Source: CAYYWP01 sp050176585
GTDB lineage: Bacteria > Desulfobacterota > Binatia > HRBIN30 > CADEER01
DNA length: 64,000 nt
Assembly (NCBI GenBank): GCA_050176585.1
Contig: JBFXHX010000024.1
Location: 1 to 64,000 of the forward strand
Direction: 5' to 3'
Each line of letters begins with the position of its first letter. The stretch's first letter is position 1. A model generated the notes under the pieces. The model was given only the letters and a program-made list of their open reading frames with translations. It did not search any database and had not been told where the DNA came from. This document shows positions 52,759-61,313 of the stretch, piece by piece. Both the position numbers and the translations under genes were made by a program.

Positions 52759-53931
52759 ATGGGGACCAATCTGAGCGGCATGATCGAGAGAGAACGGGTG
52801 GCGCTGAGGCGCACGCGAGCGGATCTGCTCGATGCGCGGCATCTGCCGGGCGAGTTCTACACCTCCGCGGAGATCTACGCGCAGGAGGTCGAAAAGATCT
52901 TCATGAAGGACTGGCTGTGCGTCGGCCGGGTGGAACAGTGGTCGCAGCCGGGCGACTTCCGCGCGCTGCGCATCGCCGACGAGCCCTTGCTGATCTGTCG
53001 CGACCAGCAGGGCAGCTTGAACGCGTTCTCCAACGTCTGCCGCCACCGCGGCGTCGAGGTGGCCTTCGGCACGGGCAATCAGACGGAGTTTCAGTGCCCG
53101 TATCACGGGTGGCTCTATGACCTCGAGGGCAAGCTGGTCGGCGCCCCGTACTCGAAGGAAGTGAAGACCTTCGACTTCGCGAACTGCCGGCTTCCGCGGG
53201 TGAAGCTCGACACCTGGGCCGGGTACGTGTTCGTGAACTTCGACCCGAGCTCACCGAGCTTGGGCGAGTACCTCGCCCAGGACGAAGGCGTGCGAAAAGC
53301 GCAGGAGCTGCTACACCCCGAGCGTACGCGCATCTGCGACGAGTTCACGTTCGAGATCGAGTGCAACTGGAAGTTCATTCCCGAGAACCTGATGGACATC
53401 TATCACGCGAAGGTGGTCCACGGTTCGTCGTTCGCGAAGAAGTTCACGATGGAAGGGTACCCCTTCCGCTTGGGCAAGAACGGCCGCTACCACGCCGAAT
53501 ATGAGAGCCTCACGATGGCGCCCGACGGCATCATCCTGTTCGGGCCAATGCCGTGGTTGCGCGACCGCAGCGAATACCTGGCGTTCACCGTGTTCATCCC
53601 GCCAACGTTCAACCTCTTCGGCCGCCAGGACCTCATCCAGCCGTGGGTCAGCCTGCCGCTCGCGCCCGACCGGACGCAGATCACGATCTGGACCCAGCTG
53701 CCCGAGGAACATTTCGCCTCCCCGGCCTTTGAGGAGAAGACCGACATCCTGAAGAACTTCATTCGGCTGGTCGCCGCCGAAGATAGCGCGATGCTGCGCT
53801 CGCTCCACAAAGGCGTGCGGTCGCGTTCGTACGTGCCCGGTCCGACGATCCAGTTGGAGAAGGCGATTCACCACCTGCTGAACTACTACCTCGACCGGAT
53901 GTTCGGAGAGAGCGCCGGGCGCCCGGTCTGA
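52759..53931 (+). CDS. Rieske aromatic-ring-hydroxylating oxygenase alpha subunit
   Basis: This 390-residue protein has the Rieske 2Fe-2S ligands Cys94, His96, Cys113 and His116 (CRHRG and CPYHGW). The mononuclear iron motif ENLMDIYHAKVVH supplies Glu209 (structural), Asp213, His216 and His221. It would dihydroxylate or mono-oxygenate an aromatic or heterocyclic substrate. No beta subunit, ferredoxin or reductase is in the window, so redox partners must be encoded elsewhere. GACAGGAGGT precedes the ATG at 52759. It closes the plus-strand operon; the facing gene is AhpD-like. Confidence 0.94.
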   Translation: MGTNLSGMIERERVALRRTRADLLDARHLPGEFYTSAEIYAQEVEKIFMKDWLCVGRVEQWSQPGDFRALRIADEPLLICRDQQGSLNAFSNVCRHRGVEVAFGTGNQTEFQCPYHGWLYDLEGKLVGAPYSKEVKTFDFANCRLPRVKLDTWAGYVFVNFDPSSPSLGEYLAQDEGVRKAQELLHPERTRICDEFTFEIECNWKFIPENLMDIYHAKVVHGSSFAKKFTMEGYPFRLGKNGRYHAEYESLTMAPDGIILFGPMPWLRDRSEYLAFTVFIPPTFNLFGRQDLIQPWVSLPLAPDRTQITIWTQLPEEHFASPAFEEKTDILKNFIRLVAAEDSAMLRSLHKGVRSRSYVPGPTIQLEKAIHHLLNYYLDRMFGESAGRPV

Positions 53932-53995
53932 ACGCGCCGCCGCCGCGCGCAGGTTTGCTCCTGGCCCGTTCCGGGGGACGAGGGGCCGGGGCGCC

Positions 53996-54601
53996 TCAGC
54001 CCTGGCCTTCGACGAGGTTGAACGCCCGGTTCAGCGCGGAGAGGTTGTAGGCAATCAAGGCCGCGCTCGCGAGCTCCACCAGCCCCGCGTCGGATACGCC
54101 GTGCCTCCGCACGCGCGCGACGTCCTCGTCGCCGATCTGGCGGGGTGCGAAGGCCACCTTCACGCCGAAATCCACCAGGTCGCGTTCCCGCTCGGAGACC
54201 AGGTGGCTCTTCTCTTCCCAGTCGCGGGCGACGGCGATCGCGGCCTCGTCGGCGCCTTCGAAACGCGCCGCGCCTTCATGGTACGGCGCGCAGGTCGGCG
54301 TCTCGTCGCCCTCGTTGCGCCAGGAGATGACCGCGGCGAGCAACTCCTTGGTCGACGACTCGATCTCGCCGTGCTTGACAGCGTAGTGCTCCATGAGGAA
54401 CCAGCTCCGAAAGAGGTCGGGCTTCAGCGCGAGCGTGCGCAGGGTGACCGCGCCGTAGAGGGCGTCACCGGGAACTCCGGGAATCGCCTCGAGGCCGCGC
54501 TTGATCAAGCGCAAGTGCTCGCGCAATTCCGCTGGGGCGCTTGCCTCCAATGTGTGGAGCGCCTCGGGTGGGGCTGGCTGGATGCGAAACGGTGTGGCCA
54601 C
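53996..54601 (-). CDS. AhpD/carboxymuconolactone-decarboxylase-like protein
   Basis: This 201-residue protein is predicted all-helical and fits the AhpD-like superfamily: LFRSWFLMEHYAVKHGEIES, then a Cys-x3-His motif (CAPYH), and a long C-terminal helix ending NRAFNLVEGQG. The usual CxxC redox pair is absent, so peroxidase-reductant activity is not certain. Many such proteins are grouped as uncharacterised peroxidase-related enzymes. It faces the Rieske gene and lies upstream of the divergent acetaldehyde dehydrogenase operon. Confidence 0.75.
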   Translation of the reverse strand: MATPFRIQPAPPEALHTLEASAPAELREHLRLIKRGLEAIPGVPGDALYGAVTLRTLALKPDLFRSWFLMEHYAVKHGEIESSTKELLAAVISWRNEGDETPTCAPYHEGAARFEGADEAAIAVARDWEEKSHLVSERERDLVDFGVKVAFAPRQIGDEDVARVRRHGVSDAGLVELASAALIAYNLSALNRAFNLVEGQG

Positions 54602-54939
54602 AGCGGGCTCCTCGTGCGCTTCGGTCGCCGTTTGACGCGACCGCCGGCTTCGTCGCCGGCTCGTGTTGGACGTGTGTGGCGCCAGCTAGCACAGCGGCGC
54701 CCGCGCCGACAGCGAACGGGCTCGCGCAGTCTCGGGCGCAGCGCACCGCCCGGCGCCGGGTTCGCCGCGGCGCGCCAAGCGCGAACCGTTGTGCCGCTCG
54801 ACTGCGGGCGCGACGCCGGCGTATGAATCGACGCGATTTGGTCATATGAGTAGACGGCCGCGGGCTGATCGGTAACGTTCAGCCGACACTGCGCCGGCTC
54901 GCGAGGTTCGAATCAGCCGGCGAGAAAAGAGCCAAGGCG
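54602..54939. other. Intergenic region upstream of the acetaldehyde dehydrogenase gene
   Basis: About 340 bases hold no credible gene. An A/T-richer patch around 54835-54850 includes CATATGAG, a possible -10 without a good -35. A spaced inverted repeat lies just upstream of the start codon (54892-54922). Confidence 0.4.
54892..54922 (+). promoter_or_regulatory. Inverted repeat in the leader of acetaldehyde dehydrogenase
   Basis: CGCCGGCT (54892-54899) and AGCCGGCG (54915-54922) form perfect 8-bp arms with a 15-nt spacer, 17 bases before the ATG. It could be an operator or a leader hairpin near the ribosome site. Confidence 0.35.
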
Positions 54940-55860
54940 ATGGACAAGGTGAGATGCGCGCTAGTCGGATCGGGGAACATCGGCACCGATCTGTTGTACA
55001 AGCTGAAGCGCAGCGCGGTGCTGGAGCCCGCGTGGATGGTCGGCATCGAGCCAGCCTCCGAGGGACTCGCGCGCGCCCGCGAGCTGGGATTGAAGACGAC
55101 AGATCAGGGCATCGACGGTTTGCTGCCGCACGTGATCGACGACAAGGTGCAGATCGCTTTCGATGCCACATCCGCCTACGTGCACCCGGAGAACTCGCGC
55201 AAGCTCACTGCATACGGGGTGCTGGTAATCGATCTGACCCCCGCCGCCATCGGGCCGTACTGCGTGCCGCCGGTGAATTTGAGCGATCACGTGGGCGCGC
55301 GGGAGATGAACGTCAACATGGTCAGCTGCGGCGGCCAGGCGACGATCCCATTGATCGCCGCAGTATCGCGTGTGCAGCCGGTGGCGTACGGCGAGATCAT
55401 CGCCACGGTGGCGTCGCGTTCGGTCGGTCCGGGCACGCGCAAGAACATCGACGAGTTCACCCGCACCACCGCCGAGGGCGTCGAGAAGATCGGCGGCGCG
55501 AAGCGCGGGAAAGCGATCATCATCATCAACCCCGCCGAACCGCCGCTCATCATGCGCGATACCATCCACTGCCTCACCGAATCGCCTCCGGACCAGGAGG
55601 CCATCACCGCATCGGTCAACGAGATGATCCGCGAGGTGCAGAAGTACGTGCCGGGGTACCGGCTGAAGAACGGCCCCGTGTTTGATGGGAACCGCGTCTC
55701 GGTGTTCATGGAAGTGGAAGGCCTCGGCGATTACCTGCCGAAATACGCCGGCAACCTCGACATCATGACGGCGGCCGCCGCGCGCACTGCCGAAATGTTC
55801 GCGGAGGAAATCCTGGCGGGACATTTGAAACTCCAGCCGGCGCGCGCGGAGGTGGCGTGA
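54940..55860 (+). CDS. mhpF: Acetaldehyde dehydrogenase (acylating)
   Basis: This 306-residue protein converts acetaldehyde and CoA to acetyl-CoA with NAD. It has the Rossmann start CALVGSGNIGTDL, the catalytic Cys130 in NVNMVSCGGQATIP, and VASRSVGPGTRKNIDEFT. The size and motifs match MhpF/BphJ/AmnG-type enzymes, which channel acetaldehyde from the partner aldolase. Its stop overlaps the aldolase start (TGATG), so the two are translationally coupled. It forms the last step of a meta-cleavage pathway. Confidence 0.96.
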   Translation: MDKVRCALVGSGNIGTDLLYKLKRSAVLEPAWMVGIEPASEGLARARELGLKTTDQGIDGLLPHVIDDKVQIAFDATSAYVHPENSRKLTAYGVLVIDLTPAAIGPYCVPPVNLSDHVGAREMNVNMVSCGGQATIPLIAAVSRVQPVAYGEIIATVASRSVGPGTRKNIDEFTRTTAEGVEKIGGAKRGKAIIIINPAEPPLIMRDTIHCLTESPPDQEAITASVNEMIREVQKYVPGYRLKNGPVFDGNRVSVFMEVEGLGDYLPKYAGNLDIMTAAAARTAEMFAEEILAGHLKLQPARAEVA

Positions 55861-56894
55861 TGGATCTGCGCGGAAGAACAGTCACCCTTCACGATATGTG
55901 CCTGCGCGATGGCATGCATCCGAAGCGCCACCAGATCACGTTGGCGCAGATGACGGCCATCGCGCGCGGGCTCGACGATGCCGGCGTGCCGCTGATCGAA
56001 GTGACGCACGGGGATGGCCTCGGCGGTGCGTCGCTCAATTACGGCTTCCCCGCCGAAACCGACGAGAAATACCTACGCGCCGTGGTGCCGCTGCTCAAGC
56101 GCACCAAGGTGTCCGCGCTGCTCATTCCGGGCATCGGTACCGTCGATCACTTGCGCATGGTGCACGAGATCGGTGTGCAGACCATCCGCGTTGCGACGCA
56201 TTGCACGGAAGCGGACGTCGCCGAACAGCACATCGGGCTGGCCCGAAAACTGGGCATGGACACGGTCGGGTTCCTGATGATGGCGCACATGATCTCGCCG
56301 GAGAACATCGTGCACCAGGCGAAGCTCATGGAATCGTACGGCGCCAACTGCGTCTACTGCACCGACTCGGCCGGCTACATGCTGCCCGCGGACGTAACCG
56401 CGCGCGTCGGCGCCCTGCGGGAGGTCCTGAAACCGGAGACGGAGATCGGCTTTCACGGCCATCACAACCTCGCCATGGGGGTCGCCAACTCCATCGCGGC
56501 GGTCGAAGCGGGCGCCAGCCGAATCGACGGCTCCGCCGCGGGGCTCGGGGCTGGAGCCGGCAACACGCCACTCGAGGTATTCGCCGCCGTCTGTCACCGC
56601 ATGGGAATCGAGACCGGGGTCGACCTCTACAAGCTGATGGACGTCGCCGAAGACCTCGTCATGCCGATCATGGACCAGCCGATCCGGATCGACCGTGACG
56701 CGCTCACGCTCGGCTACGCGGGCGTGTACTCGACGTTCCTCTTGTTCGCCAAACAAGCGGAAGCGAAATACGGCGTGTCTTCGCGAGACGTGCTGGTCGA
56801 GCTCGGCCGGCGCGGCACCGTCGGCGGCCAGGAGGATATGATCGAAGACCTGGCGCTCGAAATGAGAAAGCAGCGGACCGGCGCGGGCGCGTAG
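55860..56894 (+). CDS. mhpE: 4-hydroxy-2-oxovalerate aldolase
   Basis: This 344-residue Mn-dependent HMGL-like aldolase cleaves 4-hydroxy-2-oxovalerate to pyruvate and acetaldehyde. It has the metal and catalytic segment LHDMCLRDGMHPKRHQI near the N-terminus, VTHGDGLGGASLNYGF, and the metal His pair in IGFHGHHNLAMGVANSIAA. The length and motifs match BphI/MhpE/AmnH. The ATG at 55860 overlaps the dehydrogenase stop by one base; a GTG at 55857 is possible. The partners normally form a channeling complex. Confidence 0.96.
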   Translation: MDLRGRTVTLHDMCLRDGMHPKRHQITLAQMTAIARGLDDAGVPLIEVTHGDGLGGASLNYGFPAETDEKYLRAVVPLLKRTKVSALLIPGIGTVDHLRMVHEIGVQTIRVATHCTEADVAEQHIGLARKLGMDTVGFLMMAHMISPENIVHQAKLMESYGANCVYCTDSAGYMLPADVTARVGALREVLKPETEIGFHGHHNLAMGVANSIAAVEAGASRIDGSAAGLGAGAGNTPLEVFAAVCHRMGIETGVDLYKLMDVAEDLVMPIMDQPIRIDRDALTLGYAGVYSTFLLFAKQAEAKYGVSSRDVLVELGRRGTVGGQEDMIEDLALEMRKQRTGAGA

Positions 56895-56984
56895 CGGAGA
56901 GCGCCGCGCTCCAACGCCGGCAGGCCGTTCCCCTTCTGTCGACTCCGGATGACGGTGTCGACGTTATGGATGGAAAGCGGAAGG

Positions 56985-57797
56985 TCAGACGGAGAACTCG
57001 ATCACGGCAGCGCCACTGCCGTACACCGGCCCATACGCGTGCGTCCGCGCGCTGCGGAAGGCGCCGCCGAGCGCCCCGAGAATCCACGAGAAGTGTTTGA
57101 AGCCCATCTCCGCGCGGGCTTCGCTGGCGAACTGCGGCAACGCCGCGCGCACCCGTGCCACGTCCGCGTGCTCGAGCAGGTCGATCATGCGCCGGTTCCA
57201 CGCGTCGTCTTCAGGGCGCGCGATGCGGTCCTCGGCGATGTCGATCTCGTCGCGCAGAATCGAGCCGGATAGGCCGCCCACGCCGACCACGGCCACGCGC
57301 CGGCCCAGCCCGCCAGCCACCGAGGCCGCGAGCTGTCCCAGCCGCTCGGTGGTTTCGGCGTTGTGGTAGACGTTGTTGGCCGCGATCACCAGCGGAATCT
57401 CGCCGCCCGGATTCAGGAAGTGGTTCGCGACGATCGTACCCGTATCGATCGGGAACTCGTCGTAGTCGACGCCCTTGGAGCTGACGCCCGCCGCGCGAGC
57501 GGCGGTGATGCAGGCGTGCGCCATCTCGGTATCGATGCGCATGTCGAACGGCAGATCGCCGTACTCGTACCAGTTCTCGTCGACGTGCAACCCCTGCACG
57601 CGCGGGCGCGTCTGCCACAGCTCGTCCAGCACCGCGATCCACTGGGTGGAATAGAGGAGGATCACGTCCGGCCGCGCGGCAGCGAGGGCGCGCGCCGCTT
57701 GACCGTATCCGGTTGCGATATGCCCCCACGGCGGGTTCTCGGGCTTGAGCCGCGGCAGCGGCGAGCCCGGCACGAGAAAGGCGGCGATGACCGCCAT
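56985..57797 (-). CDS. amnA: LigB-type 2-aminophenol 1,6-dioxygenase alpha subunit-like
   Basis: This 270-residue LigB-fold protein pairs with the downstream-neighbour beta-type subunit. Where the beta protein carries iron-binding histidines (LAPHPPHL and VHSPHW), this one reads LVPGSPLP and LYSTQW, so both histidines are lost. This matches the non-catalytic alpha subunit of 2-aminophenol 1,6-dioxygenase. Its start codon overlaps the beta stop (TGATG), typical of paired subunits. The substrate could also be a related aminocatechol; the context supports 2-aminophenol. Confidence 0.85.
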   Translation of the reverse strand: MAVIAAFLVPGSPLPRLKPENPPWGHIATGYGQAARALAAARPDVILLYSTQWIAVLDELWQTRPRVQGLHVDENWYEYGDLPFDMRIDTEMAHACITAARAAGVSSKGVDYDEFPIDTGTIVANHFLNPGGEIPLVIAANNVYHNAETTERLGQLAASVAGGLGRRVAVVGVGGLSGSILRDEIDIAEDRIARPEDDAWNRRMIDLLEHADVARVRAALPQFASEARAEMGFKHFSWILGALGGAFRSARTHAYGPVYGSGAAVIEFSV

Positions 57798-58744
57798 CAG
57801 CGCGCCGCCCCCGCCGCTACTTCCGCCCGAGGCGTCGCGGCACCTCTCCCCGCCAGACCCGCTTTCACCAGATTCCATTCGACCACGGCATTGCCCGTCC
57901 CGATCACGGTGCCATAGCCGTGCAGCTCGCCGGGCAGCTCGGGATATCCCATCGCGGCGAACATCCAGGTGAACGCACCCGACTTCACTTCGGCGAACGC
58001 CTCGTGGATGAATTGCGGCAGGACGCGGAACATCTCTTTGGCATTGCCCGCACGCATGAGCTCGATCATGCGCATGTCCCACTTGTAGCCCTCGTATGTC
58101 GCGGGCCGTTCCTGCGACATGTCCTCGGGCGTGGCCGGCTCTTCGTGGAAATGCCAGTGCGATAGCGTGTTGGAGGCCAGCAGGACGGCGCGGCGACCGG
58201 TCTTCTCGATGGCACGGCGGGTGGCTTTGCCGAGCACGTCCATCTCGTGCAGCCCCTCCTGGACGTCCAGGTAGTATGGGCTGTTGTTCGCCGAGATGCC
58301 GACCACCGGGATGTCCCACTGTGGGCGCATCATGTGCAGCGTCGTGATGGTGCCGTAGTCCACGCGGAAGTTGGGATTGCGCATCATGCGCGTCACCAGC
58401 CCGCCGGCGCGCGCCTCTTCGCAGCACGCCTCCGCCAGCTCGACATCGACCGTTAGCGCGAAGCTATAGCGGAACAGGTTCGGGAAGATCGGATCGACGG
58501 ACTTTCCGCGCAGGTGCCGCACGCCGAGGAAGTGATGGCCGAGCTGCGTCATCCAGTGCGGCGAGTGCACCAACAGGACATCGGGCTCGAGCTCGTCGAG
58601 GCTCTTGCGGGCGCGCTCGTACGCCCAGCGCAGCGGTTCCCAGCCGCCCTCGGAACGCGCTTCGTTTTGCGGCGGATTTTCACCATAGACGAGATGAGGC
58701 GGATGCGGAGCGAGAAAGCCGGCGAGAATTTCCCCCGTGGCCAT
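57797..58744 (-). CDS. amnB: LigB-type 2-aminophenol 1,6-dioxygenase beta (catalytic) subunit-like
   Basis: This 315-residue class III extradiol dioxygenase has the iron ligands His14 (LAPHPPHLVYG), His60 in LLVHSPHWM and Glu252 in IHEAFAEVKSGAF. These correspond to the His/His/Glu set of the AP-3 enzyme. It opens 2-aminophenol to 2-aminomuconate 6-semialdehyde. GTGAAGGAGAT precedes the ATG at 58744. It lies 10 bp downstream of the 2-aminomuconate deaminase and is coupled to the alpha gene. Confidence 0.88.
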   Translation of the reverse strand: MATGEILAGFLAPHPPHLVYGENPPQNEARSEGGWEPLRWAYERARKSLDELEPDVLLVHSPHWMTQLGHHFLGVRHLRGKSVDPIFPNLFRYSFALTVDVELAEACCEEARAGGLVTRMMRNPNFRVDYGTITTLHMMRPQWDIPVVGISANNSPYYLDVQEGLHEMDVLGKATRRAIEKTGRRAVLLASNTLSHWHFHEEPATPEDMSQERPATYEGYKWDMRMIELMRAGNAKEMFRVLPQFIHEAFAEVKSGAFTWMFAAMGYPELPGELHGYGTVIGTGNAVVEWNLVKAGLAGRGAATPRAEVAAGAAR

Positions 58745-58754
58745 GGGATCTCCT

Positions 58755-59180
58755 TCACTGCGCCGCTGTGGACGCGGGCCGATACGCGACCGCCCGCATC
58801 TCGATCAATAAATGCGGGTGCGGGAGCTGATGCACGGCGACCGTGGTCCGCGTCGGACCGCCGTAATCGAAGTACTGACCGTAGACCTCGTTGTAACCGC
58901 CGAAGTCGTTCATGTTCACCAGATACGCGCCGATCTCGACGAGATCGCGCAGGTCGGCCCCCTCGCTGCGCAAGATGTCGCGGATGTTCTCGATCACCGC
59001 GCGCGTCTGCTCGCGGATGTCGAGCTGGGTCGTGCCCATCTCATCGACTCCCGCGCCGGCAATGCTGTTGTCGGGCCGCCGGGCACTGGTGCCGGAGACG
59101 AACAGAAAATCGCCGGCGCGCTTGATGTGCGGGAATTTGCCCCGCGGTTGGGCCTTTCCACGTACGACCTTCCCTTCCAT
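58755..59180 (-). CDS. amnD: 2-aminomuconate deaminase (RidA family)
   Basis: This 141-residue protein is a RidA-fold enzyme. It contains MEGKVVRGKAQPRGKFPHIK, FLFVSGTSARRPDNSIAG, DLVEIGAYLVNMNDFGGYNE and TRTTVAVHQLPHPHLLIEMR, which closely match 2-aminomuconate deaminases of aminophenol and nitrobenzoate degraders. It hydrolyses 2-aminomuconate to 4-oxalocrotonate and ammonia. A GAAGGAGA site precedes the ATG at 59180; the frame upstream adds an unlikely MGVEGDA. It is the first gene of the minus-strand amnDBA unit. Confidence 0.92.
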   Translation of the reverse strand: MEGKVVRGKAQPRGKFPHIKRAGDFLFVSGTSARRPDNSIAGAGVDEMGTTQLDIREQTRAVIENIRDILRSEGADLRDLVEIGAYLVNMNDFGGYNEVYGQYFDYGGPTRTTVAVHQLPHPHLLIEMRAVAYRPASTAAQ

Positions 59181-59867
59181 GGCGTCTCCTTCAACGCCCA
59201 ACCAACCCGCTCATAGAGCGGCCAGTACCTCCCTGCAGGGCCGATGTCCGCCCCGTGGCGCGCCGGGCGAGAATGGCCTCGCAGCGCCGCTGACATTCGG
59301 CTTCGCCTCCATCTCGGCAGCTCGATGCCCCAACACATGCCGCGGTAACGGCGTGGCGGCCGCTAATTACCGCCGACCTTCGCCACCGTCAACTCGCGCC
59401 TCGGACCGCATCGCCGGACGTGCGCGACAGCAAGCGCGGCCGCTGCATGCACAACACCGTGCGCGCCGCAGACTACCGGTCGCCGCGATCGCGGCGCGTA
59501 TCCGCGGTCATGCAAAACTTGACAGATTCTAATGTCGGGAGTAGGCGGGGCGTGACGCGCAGTTCTCCGCTCTCGAGCGAAGGGCAGGTCCTCGATGTTC
59601 GAGACGCAGCATGCAGGTGTTGCGGAATTGACCGAGTACAGCGCTTACTTTCCCCGCCCGGCTATGCGGCCGGCGCAGGGCTCATCGCAGGTGTGCGCGC
59701 GGCGCCGCCGCGCTCGAATCGGCGCGCGCAGCGGAACGCCCGTCGCGGCAGCCACTCGCAAACATGCGGTAGTGCAGGGGGGTTTGATCGTCTGAGGAAG
59801 GTTCGAAACGTCTGGTAGCCACTCTCACCGCGTGCTGCTCGCACGCCGCTCCGACCAAGGAGGCACG
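59181..59867. other. 687-bp intergenic region, largest gap in the window
   Basis: No frame here has both a good ribosome site and protein-like composition. A perfect 16-bp palindrome (CGCCGCGATCGCGGCG) lies at 59481-59496. TTGACA at 59519-59524 is followed by an A/T-rich patch but lacks a good -10. The region separates the divergent amnDBA and DUF1329 units and may hold regulatory sites for both. Confidence 0.4.
59481..59496. promoter_or_regulatory. 16-bp perfect palindrome
   Basis: CGCCGCGATCGCGGCG is fully self-complementary and lies 23 bp before TTGACA in a divergent intergenic region. It could be an operator. It could also be chance in GC-rich DNA. Confidence 0.3.
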
Positions 59868-61118
59868 ATGAAGCACTTGGCATCAGTGAAGGGACTGTCG
59901 CTCGTGTTGTTCGTAGCCGTATTGAGCTCAGGAGGCGGCGCAGCGCTTGCCTGGACGGCGCCGAACCCCGAAGCCGAACGCAACGCGAGCCAAAAAGTGG
60001 GATCGGATTACAACCAGATGATCAACGGAAAGCCGTACAAGATTTCACCGGGCAGCAAAGCCGGCAGCTACAACGTGAGCTGGGGCGACGAGAGCTTCGT
60101 ATGGGAGCCGAAGCCCTGGCAGCACAAGCAGTACCAGGCCGAAGGCCCTGCCGTGTACGACCGGTGGATCCAGCCGGGTCTCCCGTACCCTTGGGACAGT
60201 ACGCTCGACGAGCGGTTCAATATGTCGGGGCGGGACGTGCACTCAATCGTGTACACCTCCGTCTACTTCAACGAGTTCGGCACCAACTTCATCACGCGGT
60301 GGGCAATCGATCTCACCTCCCCGGACGGCGTCGAGCGCAACAAGGAGCTTTTCGAATGGGCGGTCGCCTATCGGCGCGACCCCACTGGCCTCGCGGCGGA
60401 CCAGGTCGGCAAGGTGACGGTGCGCTACATGTTCACCTTCATCGCCCCGGACGACTACCGCGGCCTCGGCATGTCGACGACGATCTACAAAGGCGACAAG
60501 CAGAACGAGGAGTTCCTATACACGCCGTCCAGCCGCAAAGTGCGCCGCCTGCCGCAAGGCGCCCGCCAGGACCTGATCCCGGGCACGATCGCACGGTGGG
60601 AGGACTTCCCGCAGGTGAAGCCGTTCGAGGACATCGACTACACGATCGTCGGCACCACTCTGTACAAAGGTCAGCCCGACGGCACGTTCGGCTTCACGGT
60701 GAATACGAAGGGCGAGCAGGTCGGCACCGGGATGGACGGCGTCGGCGAACCCTGCGTGATCATGGAGCTCACCCCCAAGGGCTCGTACTGGTACGCGAAA
60801 CAGCGCCGCATCATCGGCTTGAAGTCGATGAACAGCTGGTACGAGGAAGCCTACGACACCAAGGGCGAGATCATCCGCCATCGCGTGAACCGGCGCGCGA
60901 TCGCGAAGGGGGATCCGCGCCTGCAGAACGACTACGCCGGGCTCGAGCCCTGGCAGATCATCTGGGGGCAGGAATACTTCTGGGAGCCGAAGTCAGGCTT
61001 TCGGATGGCCTGGTACATGATCGACTTCTGGATCAACTACAACGAGATGCCGCGCGACATCGTCAATGTGGAGAACCTTCAGAAAGAGCCGGTGCGCAGG
61101 ATCCTGTTCTGGCAGTAA
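59868..61118 (+). CDS. DUF1329 envelope protein
   Basis: This 416-residue protein has a signal peptide (residues about 1-28, ending AALA-WT) and the DUF1329 fold, related to outer-membrane lipoprotein carriers: GLGMSTTIYKGDKQNEEFLY, RRLPQGARQDLIPG, FPQVKPFEDIDYTIVG and DYAGLEPWQIIWGQEYFW. DUF1329 genes are often near DUF1302 and catabolic or hydrophobic-compound genes; an uptake or envelope role is inferred. An AAGGAGG site precedes the ATG at 59868. It ends at a strong hairpin facing the dehydrogenase gene. Confidence 0.88.
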   Translation: MKHLASVKGLSLVLFVAVLSSGGGAALAWTAPNPEAERNASQKVGSDYNQMINGKPYKISPGSKAGSYNVSWGDESFVWEPKPWQHKQYQAEGPAVYDRWIQPGLPYPWDSTLDERFNMSGRDVHSIVYTSVYFNEFGTNFITRWAIDLTSPDGVERNKELFEWAVAYRRDPTGLAADQVGKVTVRYMFTFIAPDDYRGLGMSTTIYKGDKQNEEFLYTPSSRKVRRLPQGARQDLIPGTIARWEDFPQVKPFEDIDYTIVGTTLYKGQPDGTFGFTVNTKGEQVGTGMDGVGEPCVIMELTPKGSYWYAKQRRIIGLKSMNSWYEEAYDTKGEIIRHRVNRRAIAKGDPRLQNDYAGLEPWQIIWGQEYFWEPKSGFRMAWYMIDFWINYNEMPRDIVNVENLQKEPVRRILFWQ

Positions 61119-61180
61119 CCCGACCTGGGCGCCGCGCTGCGGGCGCGCGCCCGGACAGCGCCAACCCGCAAGAGCCCGCT

Positions 61181-61214
61181 CGGCACCGGTGGTCTCGCCA
61201 GACCATCGGTGCCG
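61181..61214. terminator. Strong 15-bp hairpin between convergent genes
   Basis: CGGCACCGGTGGTCT (61181-61195) and AGACCATCGGTGCCG (61200-61214) form a 15-bp stem with one G-U wobble and the 4-nt loop CGCC. It is about 63 bases after the DUF1329 stop and 100 before the dehydrogenase stop. No T-tract follows on either strand. It is the most stable hairpin I see and probably a bidirectional terminator. Confidence 0.6.
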
Positions 61215-61313
61215 CGGCACGGCTGCTTTGAACAACGCAAACGCGTTGCCGCTCCGCCGACCTGCGGTAGCTCTGGGTTCCGACCGACGGTACGCCGGTC
61301 GGACGCGCACACG

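Noticed and set aside
59519..59547. Sigma-70 promoter starting with TTGACA upstream of DUF1329
   Set aside because: At 17-18 bp spacing only TAGGCG or AGGCGG is found, far from a -10 consensus.
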